Source: DATHSN01 sp035464115 (lineage in GTDB: Bacteria > Actinomycetota > Acidimicrobiia > Acidimicrobiales > SKKL01). Taken from it: a stretch of 16,146 nucleotides of DNA. Made by a program: the position numbers and the translations under genes. The stretch lies in the NCBI GenBank assembly GCA_035464115.1, contig DATHSN010000219.1, positions 1 through 16,146 of the forward strand, given 5' to 3'. This document shows, piece by piece, positions 1 to 6,589 of this stretch (positions are counted from its first letter, which is position 1; each line of letters opens with the position of its first letter). Below the pieces are notes generated by a model. The model made no database searches. It was not told the DNA's origin and saw only the letters and a list, made by a program, of their open reading frames with translations.

Positions 1-30
1 GGACCGACGTGACCTACGTCACGTCGGTCC
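1..30 (-). terminator. Perfect 13-bp hairpin downstream of the acyl-CoA dehydrogenase
   Basis: The arms 1-13 (GGACCGACGTGAC) and 18-30 are exact reverse complements with a CTAC loop. The hairpin lies about 46 nt beyond the stop codon of the minus-strand acyl-CoA dehydrogenase, where a terminator would sit. No T-tract is visible, as is common in high-GC actinobacteria. Because it abuts the window edge, it could equally be an operator or part of the next gene's control region. Confidence 0.5.
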
Positions 31-76
31 CGACAGGGTAGAGGACCCGGACGACCGTCGCACCGCGGGGCGCGGC

Positions 77-1306
77 TCAGACCTTGGCGCCGGGCTGGCC
101 GGGCGCGGCCGGCTCCTTGGGGAGCCCGAGGACCCGCTCACCCACGATGTTGCGCTGGATCTCCGCGGTGCCGCCCCAGATGGTGACCGAGCGGTTCGAC
201 ATGAAGGCGGTCTGCCACTCGTCGAGCGCGTAGCCCGAGCCGTCGTCGTCGGGACGCACCATGGCGTCGGCGCCGATGAGGTTCATCATCCGCTCGCTGA
301 ACCGCTGCGCGTACTCGGACCAGTACATCTTGTTGATGGCCGAGCGGGGGCCGGGCTCCTTGCGGGCCACGACCTCCGAGAGCGTGCGCAGGCCGGCGAT
401 CCGCATGATCTCGACCATCGAGTAGGCCCACGCCAGCTCCTGGCGGACCAGCGGATCGGTGTCGGTGCCCTTGGCCCGCACCAGGTCGACGGCCTTCCAG
501 AACTGCTTCTGGTAGGGGACGTGCTGGGTGGTGGCGTTGCCGCCGCGCTCGTTGCCGAGCGTGGTCATGGTGACCCGCCAGCCGTTGTGGAGCCCACCGA
601 TGGCGTTGTCGACCGGGGCCCGGGCCTCGCTGAGGAACGTCTCGGTGAAGTGCGAGCTGCCGGTGATCTGCTTGATGGGCCGGATCTCGATGCCGTTCGA
701 CGAGCCGTCGTCGCGCCGCATCGGGACGAGGACGTAGGAGATGCCCTTGTGCTTGGGCGCATCGGGATCGGTGCGGCACAAGCAGAACATCATGTTGGCG
801 TTCTGGGCCCCGGAGGTCCACACCTTCTGGCCGGTGATGACGATCTCGTCGCCGTCGATGAGCCCCTTGGTCATCAGCCCGGCGAGGTCGGAGCCGGCAT
901 CGGGCTCGGAGAAGCCCTGGCAGTACACGTCGGTCCCGTCGATGATGCGCGGCAGGAACCGTTCCTTTTGCTCGTCGGTGCCGTGCACGATGATCGACGG
1001 CCCGACGAGCCACTCGCCCATGCCCCGGGTGACCCGGGGGACGTCGAGGCGGGCGAACTCCTCGTTCATCACCGCCACCTCGACGCCGGTGAGGCCGCGC
1101 CCTCCGAACTCCTTGGGCCACGACACGCACAGGTAGCCGGCCTCGTGGAGCGTCTCGGTCCACTCCTTCAGGCCGGGCACCCGGCCGTAGGTGGCGCGCT
1201 GCACGTCGACCCCGACGAGGTCGGTGGGCAGGTTGGCCTCGAGCCAGTCGCGCAGCTCGTCGCGGAACTTGCGGGCGGTCGGCCCGAGGTCGAGCTCCAT
1301 CGGCAT
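77..1306 (-). CDS. Acyl-CoA dehydrogenase family protein (FadE-like)
   Basis: This 409-residue protein is the usual length for a cytosolic FAD-dependent acyl-CoA dehydrogenase, which introduces an alpha,beta double bond into an acyl-CoA and passes electrons to electron-transfer flavoprotein. Visible family signatures are the N-terminal helical segment with LRDWLEANLP (about 18-27), the flavin-contacting SEPDAGSD (133-140) and GQKVWTSG (159-166), and the C-terminal WGGTAEIQRNIVGERVLG (377-394). The chosen ATG is preceded by AGGGGG at about 6 nt, which favours it over the internal ATG two codons later. The style resembles the large FadE group of actinobacteria that includes steroid side-chain and branched-chain enzymes, but the substrate cannot be told from sequence alone. 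It lies 131 bp downstream of copZ on the same strand, and the gap holds a palindrome, so it is probably transcribed separately from the copper genes. Confidence 0.93.
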   Translation of the reverse strand: MPMELDLGPTARKFRDELRDWLEANLPTDLVGVDVQRATYGRVPGLKEWTETLHEAGYLCVSWPKEFGGRGLTGVEVAVMNEEFARLDVPRVTRGMGEWLVGPSIIVHGTDEQKERFLPRIIDGTDVYCQGFSEPDAGSDLAGLMTKGLIDGDEIVITGQKVWTSGAQNANMMFCLCRTDPDAPKHKGISYVLVPMRRDDGSSNGIEIRPIKQITGSSHFTETFLSEARAPVDNAIGGLHNGWRVTMTTLGNERGGNATTQHVPYQKQFWKAVDLVRAKGTDTDPLVRQELAWAYSMVEIMRIAGLRTLSEVVARKEPGPRSAINKMYWSEYAQRFSERMMNLIGADAMVRPDDDGSGYALDEWQTAFMSNRSVTIWGGTAEIQRNIVGERVLGLPKEPAAPGQPGAKV

Positions 1307-1369
1307 GGTGGTCCCCCTGATGTGTGCGGCCCGGCTCCCCCCGGGTTCCGGTCGCCAGTCTGCCCATGA

Positions 1370-1382
1370 TTCGACCGTCGAA
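1370..1382. promoter_or_regulatory. Palindrome upstream of the acyl-CoA dehydrogenase (candidate operator)
   Basis: TTCGAC-C-GTCGAA is a perfect 6+1+6 inverted repeat located 64 bp upstream of the acyl-CoA dehydrogenase start, in the gap after copZ. Its position suits an operator for a TetR- or GntR-type repressor of fatty-acid genes. The sequence shows only the symmetry; the regulator is unknown. Confidence 0.35.
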
Positions 1383-1437
1383 CCAAATGGGCCGTGGGGC
1401 CCCGCCGCCGGCCGGTCGCCCGCCCGCCTCGTCCGGC

Positions 1438-1644
1438 TCAGCTGACGCCGGCGACCTCGTAGCCCGCGTCGTCGATGGCGGCGCGCACCGCGTCGTCGGA
1501 GACCTCGCCCTCGACCAGCACGGTGCGGCCCATCACGTCGACCACGGCGCGGTCGACGCCGTCGACGCCGGCCAGCTCGGACTCGATGGCGTTCTTGCAG
1601 TGATCGCAGGAGATGCCGGGGACGGAGTAGGTGCGGGTGCTCAC
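1438..1644 (-). CDS. copZ: Copper chaperone / heavy-metal-associated domain protein (CopZ-like)
   Basis: This 68-residue protein is a single HMA (ferredoxin-like fold) domain with the metal-binding loop GISCDHCKNAI; the Cu(I)-binding cysteines are C13 and C16. Such proteins shuttle Cu(I) in the cytosol to CopA or to the CsoR repressor. The family consensus GMTCxxC is altered to GISCDHC, which keeps both cysteines. The gene starts with GTG, overlaps the copA stop by 4 bp (GTGA), and has a GAAGGAG ribosome binding site 7 nt upstream inside the end of copA, so it is translationally coupled to copA. It is almost certainly co-transcribed from the copA promoter and controlled by the adjacent CsoR. 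Confidence 0.9.
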   Translation of the reverse strand: MSTRTYSVPGISCDHCKNAIESELAGVDGVDRAVVDVMGRTVLVEGEVSDDAVRAAIDDAGYEVAGVS

Positions 1645-3923
1645 GGGGTGGCTCCTTCGGTGACGGGGTCGGCTGACGATGGTGATCTCGACGGGGCGGC
1701 GCCCGACCCGCCCTCTACCCGGGCGCCGCGGAAGCGACGCAGGCGCAGCGAGTTGGTGACCACGAACACCGAGGAGAAGCCCATGGCCCCCGCGGCGATC
1801 ATCGGGTCGAGCAGGCCCAGCGCGGCGAGCGGGATGGCGGCCACGTTGTAGGCGAACGCCCAGAACAGGTTGCCCTTGATGGTGGCGAGGGTGCGGCGCG
1901 ACAGGGCGATGGCGTCGGCCACGGCCCGCAGGTCGCCGGACACCGCGGTGAGGTCGCTGGCCTCGATGGCGACGTCGGCACCGGTGCCGATGGCGATGCC
2001 GAGGTCGGCCTGGGCGAGGGCCGGGGCGTCGTTCACGCCGTCGCCGACCATGGCCACCACCCGCCCGTCGGCCTGGAGGCGACGGATCTCGGCGACCTTG
2101 TCGGCCGGCAGCACCTCGGCCAACACCCGCTCGATGCCGGCCTCGGCGGCCACGGCGGCGGCGGTGCGCTCGTTGTCGCCGGTGAGCAGCACGACGTCGA
2201 GGCCGAGCGCGCCGAGGGCCGCCACCGCCTGGCGGCTGGTGGGCTTGATGGTGTCGGCCACGACGAGGACACCGGCGGCGACGAGGTCGGCGCGGTCGGT
2301 GCCGGCAGGGGCCCAGCCGGCGAGCACCGCCGTGCGGCCCTCGGCCTCGGCCGCGGCGGCGGCCGACTCGACCTCCGGGGGCACCGCGGCGAACAGTCGG
2401 CGGCGGCCGACCGCCACCAGCTGGCCGTCGACGGTGCCCACGACCCCCAGGCCGGGCAGGTTCTCGAAGTCGTCGACCGGGGCGAGGTCGGGTGCGCCGG
2501 CGGCGATGGCGCGGGCGATCGGGTGCTCCGAGGCCGCCTCGACCGAGCCGGCGAGGCGCAGCAGGGTGGCGGAGTCGGTCCCGCCGCCGGCGGGGGTGAC
2601 CGCGTCGACCAACGCCATGCGGCCCTCGGTGACGGTGCCGGTCTTGTCGAGCACCACGGTGTCGATGGTGCGGGTGCTCTCGAGCACCTCACCGCCCTTG
2701 ATGACGATGCCGAGCTGGGCGCCCCGGCCCGTGCCCACCATGATGGCGGTGGGGGTGGCCAGGCCCAGGGCGCACGGGCAGGCGATGATGAGCACGGCCA
2801 CCGCGGCGGTGAAGGCGTCGTCGGCGGAGTGGCCGGTGAGGAACCACGTGACCAGCGTGGTGGTGGCGATGACCAGCACGATGGGCACGAACACCGCCGA
2901 GATCCGATCGGCGAGGCGCTGCACCGGCGCGGTGGAGCCCTGGGCCTCTTCGACCAGGCGGATGATCTGGGCGAGGGCGGTGTCGGCGCCGACGCGCGTG
3001 GCCTCGACGACGAGGCGCCCGTTGGCGTTGACGGTGGCGCCGATGACCTCGTCGCCGGGCTCGACCTCCTCGGGCACCGGCTCACCGGTGACCAGCGACC
3101 GGTCGACCGCCGAGCGACCCTCGACCACCACGCCGTCGGTGGCGATGCGCTCGCCCGGCCGCACCACGAACCGCATGCCCACCGCCAGGTCGTCGACCGG
3201 GATCTCGCGGCCGTCGGTGAGGGTGGCGACCCGGGCGCCGAGCTGGGCGAGGTTGCGCAACGCCTGGCTCGACCGGCGCTTGGCCCGGGCCTCGAACCAC
3301 TTGCCGAGCAGGATGAGGGTGATGATGACGCCGGCCGTCTCGAAGTAGACGTGGGCGGTGTCGGTGCCCATCATCGCGGCCATGCCCGCCATCGACCCGT
3401 GGTCGTCGGCGGCGCCGAGGAACAGCAGCGCCACCATCGACCACGACCAGGCGGCGAGGGTCCCCATCGACACGAGCGTGTCCATCGTCGCGGTGCGGTG
3501 CCGCAGGTTGACGAGGGCGGAGCGGTGGAAGCCGATGCCGCTGACGAACACGACGGGCGTGGCCAGCACGGCGGCGAGCCACTGCCACCCGTCGAACATC
3601 AGTGCCGGCACCATCGACACCGCGACGAGGGGCACCGTGAGCGCAGCCGCGATGGCGAGGCGCCGGCCGATGGTGCGTCGCACCCGCTCCTCGAGGGCCT
3701 CGCTGTCGTCGACCTCGGGGACCGAGTAGCCCAGCCGCTCGATGGTGCCGCGCAGGTCGAGCTCGTCGACGAGGGCCTCGTCGAACACGATGGTGGCCCG
3801 GTTGGCGGCGAGGTTGACGTCGGCCCGGGCGACGCCGTCGAGCTTGCCGAGGCCCCGTCCGATGCGCGACGCGCAGGCCGCGCAGGTCATGCCTTCGACG
3901 GGGAGATCGACGCGACGGGTCAT
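1641..3923 (-). CDS. copA: Copper(I)-exporting P1B-type ATPase CopA
   Basis: This 760-residue inner-membrane ATPase exports Cu(I) using ATP. Numbered from the start chosen here, it has one N-terminal HMA domain (GMTCAAC, cysteines 14 and 17), an actuator TGE (279-281), the transmembrane metal site CPC (382-384), the phosphorylated DKTGT (D426), the nucleotide-binding SEHP (467-468), GDGVND (627-632), and the Cu(I)-selective YN (692-693) and MxxSS (714-718) in the last two helices. This full set identifies group P1B-1 (copper/silver). An upstream ATG at 3935 would add four residues (MVAP). I prefer 3923 because a -10-like TATGGT (3936-3931) ends exactly 7 nt before it and no Shine-Dalgarno is present, suggesting a leaderless mRNA. 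It is divergent from csoR and coupled to copZ. The last 25 or so residues are a low-complexity tail. Confidence 0.95.
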   Translation of the reverse strand: MTRRVDLPVEGMTCAACASRIGRGLGKLDGVARADVNLAANRATIVFDEALVDELDLRGTIERLGYSVPEVDDSEALEERVRRTIGRRLAIAAALTVPLVAVSMVPALMFDGWQWLAAVLATPVVFVSGIGFHRSALVNLRHRTATMDTLVSMGTLAAWSWSMVALLFLGAADDHGSMAGMAAMMGTDTAHVYFETAGVIITLILLGKWFEARAKRRSSQALRNLAQLGARVATLTDGREIPVDDLAVGMRFVVRPGERIATDGVVVEGRSAVDRSLVTGEPVPEEVEPGDEVIGATVNANGRLVVEATRVGADTALAQIIRLVEEAQGSTAPVQRLADRISAVFVPIVLVIATTTLVTWFLTGHSADDAFTAAVAVLIIACPCALGLATPTAIMVGTGRGAQLGIVIKGGEVLESTRTIDTVVLDKTGTVTEGRMALVDAVTPAGGGTDSATLLRLAGSVEAASEHPIARAIAAGAPDLAPVDDFENLPGLGVVGTVDGQLVAVGRRRLFAAVPPEVESAAAAAEAEGRTAVLAGWAPAGTDRADLVAAGVLVVADTIKPTSRQAVAALGALGLDVVLLTGDNERTAAAVAAEAGIERVLAEVLPADKVAEIRRLQADGRVVAMVGDGVNDAPALAQADLGIAIGTGADVAIEASDLTAVSGDLRAVADAIALSRRTLATIKGNLFWAFAYNVAAIPLAALGLLDPMIAAGAMGFSSVFVVTNSLRLRRFRGARVEGGSGAAPSRSPSSADPVTEGATP

Positions 3924-3948
3924 GGGCGCTACCATACCCCCCGACCCT
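3907..3948. promoter_or_regulatory. Overlapping divergent copA/csoR promoters with candidate CsoR operator
   Basis: Plus strand: TCGACG (3907-3912), a 17-nt spacer and TACCAT (3930-3935) form a reasonable -35/-10 for csoR, giving a short leader before the ATG at 3949. Minus strand: TATGGT (3936-3931) serves as the copA -10, with the copA ATG 7 nt further on. The two -10 elements share five base pairs. Immediately beside them is ATACCCCCCGACCCTAT (3934-3950), whose other strand reads GGGGGGTATGGTA. G-tract plus GTAT sequences of this kind are characteristic of CsoR-family operators. CsoR bound here would block both promoters, giving autoregulation and copper-inducible efflux. The operator assignment is inference from position and base composition. 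Confidence 0.6.
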
Positions 3949-4230
3949 ATGCGCGGCTACTCCCTCTCCCGTGACGACTACCTCACCCGCCTTCGTCGCA
4001 TCGAGGGCCAGGTGCGGGGCCTGCAGCGCATGATCGAGCGCGACGAGTACTGCATCGACGTGCTCACCCAGGTGGCCTCGGTGTCCAAGGCCCTGCAGGG
4101 CGTGGGCCTCGGCCTGCTCGACGAGCACGTCCGCCACTGCGTCACCGCCGCGGTCCACGAGGGCCCCGAGGAGGGCGACGCCAAGATCACCGAGGCCATG
4201 GCCGCGGTCGAGCGGCTCCTGCGGTCGTGA
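3949..4230 (+). CDS. csoR: Copper-sensing transcriptional repressor CsoR
   Basis: This 93-residue all-helical repressor belongs to the CsoR/RcnR family. It binds DNA when metal-free and releases it on binding Cu(I). The Cu(I) ligands expected from the Mycobacterium tuberculosis protein (Cys36, His61, Cys65) align one residue earlier as C35, H60 and C64, within DEYCIDVLTQ and LLDEHVRHCV, and the preceding tyrosine Y34 is also kept. The N-terminal LTRLRRIEGQVRGLQRMI is the family hallmark. The ATG at 3949 is chosen because homology starts there; a longer open frame upstream is antisense copA. Promoters and start codons of csoR and copA overlap. The gene is followed without a gap by a PLP enzyme through a GTGA overlap, which is unusual for csoR. 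Confidence 0.95.
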   Translation: MRGYSLSRDDYLTRLRRIEGQVRGLQRMIERDEYCIDVLTQVASVSKALQGVGLGLLDEHVRHCVTAAVHEGPEEGDAKITEAMAAVERLLRS

Positions 4231-5408
4231 CGGTGGCCGACCCGCCCGAGCGACGGGACCCGGTCGGCCCGCTCACCGCCGACCCCGAGTCCCTGCGGCG
4301 GCGCCGGGGCGTGAAGTGGCGTCGCTACCCCGACGCGCTCGCGGCGTGGGTCGCCGACATGGACCTCCCGCCCGCGCCACCGATCCTCGACGCCATCCGG
4401 GCGGTGGTCGATGCCGGCGACCTGGGCTATCCCGACGGCGATGCCCTCGGCCTGCCCGGGCTGCTCGTCGACCGCCTCGACGCCCGGTTCGGCTGGCGCC
4501 CCGACACCCGCCTCGTGCTGCCCCTCACCGACGTGATGCAGGGCGTGCTGCTCGCCCTCACCACCCTCACCGAGCCGGGCGACGGGGTCGTGGTGCAGAC
4601 CCCGATCTACCCGCCGTTCCACAAGGCGGTCGCCCGCACCGGACGTCGCTTCGACGACCACCCGCTGCGGGTCGGGGCCGACGGCCGGGCCGCGCTCGAC
4701 GTCGACGGCCTGGCCCGGGTGGTCGACGACCGCACCCGGATGCTCCTGGTCTGCCATCCCCACAACCCCACCGGGCGGGCGTTCGACGAGGACGAGCTGC
4801 GGGCGCTGGCCGAGCTGGCCGTCGAGCGCGACCTGTGGGTGGTCTCCGACGAGATCCACGCCGACCTGGTCCTGCCCGGCGCCCGCCACGTGCCGTTCGC
4901 CTCGCTCGGTCCCGAGGTCGCCGAACGCACGCTCACGCTCACGTCACCCACCAAGGCGTTCAACCTGGCCGGCACCCGCATCGCGTTCGGCATCGCCGGG
5001 TCGCCCGCCCTCCTCGAGCGGCTCCGCTCGGTGCCGGGTCATCTGCTCGGCCATCCCGGCACCGTCGGGCTGGTGGCCGCCGAGGCGGCCTGGCGCCACG
5101 GCGGGCCCTGGCTCGACGCGGTGCTCGCGCTGGTCGACGACCACCGGCGCCGCACCGCGGCGGCGCTCGCCGACGTGCCGGGTGTGGTCCACCACCCCCC
5201 GGAGGCCACCTACCTGGCGTGGCTCGACCTGCGGGCCCTCGACCTGCCCGGCGGCCCGTGGCGGTACCTGCTCGACCACGCCGGCGTGGCCCTGTCCGAC
5301 GGGGCCGACTTCACCCGCCACGGCGAGGGTCACGTGCGGCTGAACCTGGCCACCTCCACCGACCTGCTCGACGAGATCCTCGGTCGGATCGTCAGCGCTC
5401 TGCGGTGA
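4227..5408 (+). CDS. MalY/PatB-family PLP-dependent C-S beta-lyase / class I-II aminotransferase
   Basis: This 393-residue fold-type I PLP enzyme resembles MalY/PatB cystathionine beta-lyases, which split C-S bonds of cystathionine or cysteine-like substrates to release a thiol, pyruvate and ammonia. Visible features are WVADMDLP near residues 41-48 (typical of MalY), HPHNPTG (177-183) with the PLP-contacting Asn180, SDEIHADL (207-214) with Asp208 for the pyridine nitrogen, and SPTKAFNLAG with the Schiff-base Lys243. A nearly identical Ser-x-x-Lys-x-Phe-Asn-Leu-Ala-Gly motif occurs in PatB-type lyases, so lyase is favoured over transaminase, though substrate is unproven. It starts with GTG and overlaps the csoR stop by 4 bp, so its translation is probably coupled to the copper repressor and its expression copper-responsive. 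No metal-binding motif is seen in the enzyme. Confidence 0.9.
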   Translation: MTVADPPERRDPVGPLTADPESLRRRRGVKWRRYPDALAAWVADMDLPPAPPILDAIRAVVDAGDLGYPDGDALGLPGLLVDRLDARFGWRPDTRLVLPLTDVMQGVLLALTTLTEPGDGVVVQTPIYPPFHKAVARTGRRFDDHPLRVGADGRAALDVDGLARVVDDRTRMLLVCHPHNPTGRAFDEDELRALAELAVERDLWVVSDEIHADLVLPGARHVPFASLGPEVAERTLTLTSPTKAFNLAGTRIAFGIAGSPALLERLRSVPGHLLGHPGTVGLVAAEAAWRHGGPWLDAVLALVDDHRRRTAAALADVPGVVHHPPEATYLAWLDLRALDLPGGPWRYLLDHAGVALSDGADFTRHGEGHVRLNLATSTDLLDEILGRIVSALR

Positions 5409-5416
5409 CCGTGTGC

Positions 5417-5433
5417 TCAGCGCGGCGCGCTGA
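5417..5433 (+). terminator. Short hairpin after the csoR-lyase operon
   Basis: TCAGCGC (5417-5423) and GCGCTGA (5427-5433) pair perfectly around a GGC loop, starting 8 nt after the stop codon. Imperfect pairing can extend outward (GCGGTG with CACCGC). There is no T-tract. It is a plausible weak terminator for the csoR-lyase transcript. Confidence 0.45.
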
Positions 5434-5468
5434 CCGTGCGGCGCACCGCCCGTCGGACCCCGATCCGG

Positions 5469-5484
5469 GAGGACCAAGGTCCTC
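5469..5484. promoter_or_regulatory. GAGGACC-AA-GGTCCTC palindrome, candidate DosR-type operator
   Basis: This is a perfect 7+2+7 inverted repeat about 100 nt upstream of the small membrane protein. Its core GGAC-N4-GTCC equals the core of the mycobacterial DosR/DevR consensus, with weaker agreement in the flanks (about 13 of 20 positions by eye). A DevR-like regulator is encoded in this window. No good -10 is visible at the expected distance, so it could instead be a hairpin or a site for another dimeric regulator. Confidence 0.35.
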
Positions 5485-5582
5485 GAACCGACCGGCGGAG
5501 GGCTCTCCCGCGCCGTGGTGTGCCCGTCGACACTCGCGGTGAGGCTCCCGGGCCGACCGGGGGCACGAGATCGGGAGATGTC

Positions 5583-5864
5583 ATGGCCACCGCCACCGTC
5601 GACCAGCACGAGACCCACGCGGCCGACGCCGCCGCCCTCGGCGAGCTCGACGACGGGCTCCACGGCCGCTTGGTGGTGATCGGGTTCGTCATCGGGTCGG
5701 TCCTGATGGTGGCCATCGCCTTCCTCGCCACCACCCTCGCGCACCCCGACGGCACCGCCGCCGAGCACCTGCCCATCGCGCTGTGGGTCGGGTTCGTGTG
5801 CGGCGGGTTCTTCGGTGGCGTCATCGGCACCGCCGTCAGCCTCACCCGATCGGGCGTCCACTAG
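5583..5864 (+). CDS. Small two-helix membrane protein, function unknown
   Basis: This 93-residue protein starts at an ATG with GGGAG (5573-5577) 5 nt upstream. Residues 1-29 are hydrophilic and rich in Asp, His and Ala. A first transmembrane helix covers about 30-52, a short polar loop about 53-63 (HPDGTAAEH), and a second glycine-rich helix about 64-86 with a GFVCGGFFGGVIG stretch suited to tight helix packing. I do not recognise a family. It stands alone between the copper block and usp1, converging on usp1 with a shared strong hairpin in between, and has a DosR-like palindrome upstream. The signal-less N-terminus and two helices suggest both termini on the same side of the membrane. It is real by start-signal and hydrophobicity pattern, but no role can be assigned. 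Confidence 0.8.
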   Translation: MATATVDQHETHAADAAALGELDDGLHGRLVVIGFVIGSVLMVAIAFLATTLAHPDGTAAEHLPIALWVGFVCGGFFGGVIGTAVSLTRSGVH

Positions 5865-5916
5865 ATCGCCGGCCCCGCTCAGCGCCGGGTCACGTCCCGG
5901 CCCTCGCCGGACGAGC

Positions 5917-5946
5917 ACGATGCCGGGCCTCCGGGCCCGGCATCGT
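5917..5946. terminator. Strong 12-bp hairpin between convergent genes
   Basis: ACGATGCCGGGC (5917-5928) pairs exactly with 5935-5946 around the loop CTCCGG. It lies 52 nt after the stop of the small membrane protein and could also act on read-through from usp1. No T-tract follows on either strand. Confidence 0.65.
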
Positions 5947-5962
5947 CGCGCTCGGGCGTGCC

Positions 5963-5990
5963 GGCGGGCCCGGCCGAGGCCCGGCCCGCC
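5963..5990 (-). terminator. G+C-only hairpin just after usp1
   Basis: The 13-nt arms 5963-5975 and 5978-5990 pair with one mismatch (8 bp, mismatch, 4 bp), only 6 nt beyond the usp1 stop. Because the tip has only two bases, the innermost pairs must open. It probably ends or stabilises the usp1 transcript, together with the 5917-5946 hairpin behind it. Confidence 0.5.
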
Positions 5991-5996
5991 GCCGCC

Positions 5997-6440
5997 TCAC
6001 TCGTCGAGGTCGTGGGGGACCACCACCACCGGGCAGTGGGCGTGGCTCGAGACCTGGTGGCTCACCGACCCGAGCAGCAAGCCGCGGAACCCGCCGAGGC
6101 CCCGGCTGCCGACCACGAGCAGCTCGGCGTCGCGTGACGCCTCGATGAGGGTGGCCGCGGGCGGGCCCTCGAGCACCACCTGGGTGATCTCGACGGAGGG
6201 GTGCTCGCCGGCGACGGCGGTCACCTCCTCGCGCACGGCCTCGGCGAGGCCTTCGCGTGCCGCCTGCTCGATCTCCGCGGTGGGCGGGGCCACCGCGACG
6301 CCCGTGTAGGCGTAGGTGGGGAAGTTCCACGCGGCCACCGCCGCGACGGTGGCGCCCCGCCGCTGGGCCTCGTCGAGCGCCCAGCGCAGCGCGGCGCGGC
6401 TGTTGGTCGAGCCGTCGACCCCGACGACGATCTGGCCCAT
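5997..6440 (-). CDS. Universal stress protein, UspA family (copy 1)
   Basis: This 147-residue cytosolic protein has a single Usp domain. It begins with the beta strand IVVGVDGSTNSRAALRWA and carries the ATP-binding signature G-2X-G-9X-G-S exactly (G111, G114, G124, S125 in GSRGLGGFRGLLLGSVS), followed by HCPVVVVP at the end. It therefore belongs to the ATP-binding class of Usp proteins, which in actinobacteria are induced by hypoxia, nitric oxide or starvation, often under DosR control. An excellent GGAGGTG ribosome binding site lies 4-5 nt before the ATG. A -10-like TAGGTT and a DosR-box-like sequence lie further upstream (see the 6484-6526 entry). It is monocistronic, bounded by hairpins on both sides. 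Confidence 0.93.
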   Translation of the reverse strand: MGQIVVGVDGSTNSRAALRWALDEAQRRGATVAAVAAWNFPTYAYTGVAVAPPTAEIEQAAREGLAEAVREEVTAVAGEHPSVEITQVVLEGPPAATLIEASRDAELLVVGSRGLGGFRGLLLGSVSHQVSSHAHCPVVVVPHDLDE

Positions 6441-6483
6441 GACGCACCTCCGATCGGCGACCCGGTCGGGCCACCCGATGACG

Positions 6484-6526
6484 AACCTACGCCGTGGGGC
6501 CCACCGCGCCCAGGGCCGATGGTCGC
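6484..6526 (-). promoter_or_regulatory. Predicted usp1 promoter with DosR-like box
   Basis: On the minus strand GCGACCATCGGCCCT (6526-6512) agrees with the published DosR consensus GGGACTTNNGNCCCT at 9 of 12 defined positions by eye. TAGGTT (6489-6484) is a TANNNT -10, putting transcription start near 6477 and the box centre about 42 bp upstream of it, the usual place for a response-regulator activator overlapping the -35. The resulting leader is about 37 nt and contains the strong ribosome binding site of usp1. The spacing argument is the main support; binding is inferred. Confidence 0.5.
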
Positions 6527-6548
6527 GTCGTGGCGGTGCCCGGACGCG

Positions 6549-6580
6549 ACGATGGCGCCGGCCGTGGCCGGCGCCATCGT
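6549..6580 (-). terminator. Perfect 15-bp hairpin after the tlpA-like gene
   Basis: ACGATGGCGCCGGCC (6549-6563) is the exact reverse complement of 6566-6580, with a nominal 2-base tip that must open to about 4-6 bases. It begins 9 nt beyond the stop of the TlpA-like gene on the minus strand and separates that operon from the usp1 promoter. No T-tract is present. Its outer bases (ACGATG/CATCGT) match those of the hairpin at 5917-5946. Confidence 0.75.
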
Positions 6581-6589
6581 GGTGCGGGC

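Noticed and set aside
3742..3948. In-frame 69-codon N-terminal extension of csoR
   Set aside because: It is antisense to copA and absent from the CsoR family; homology begins exactly at the ATG at 3949.
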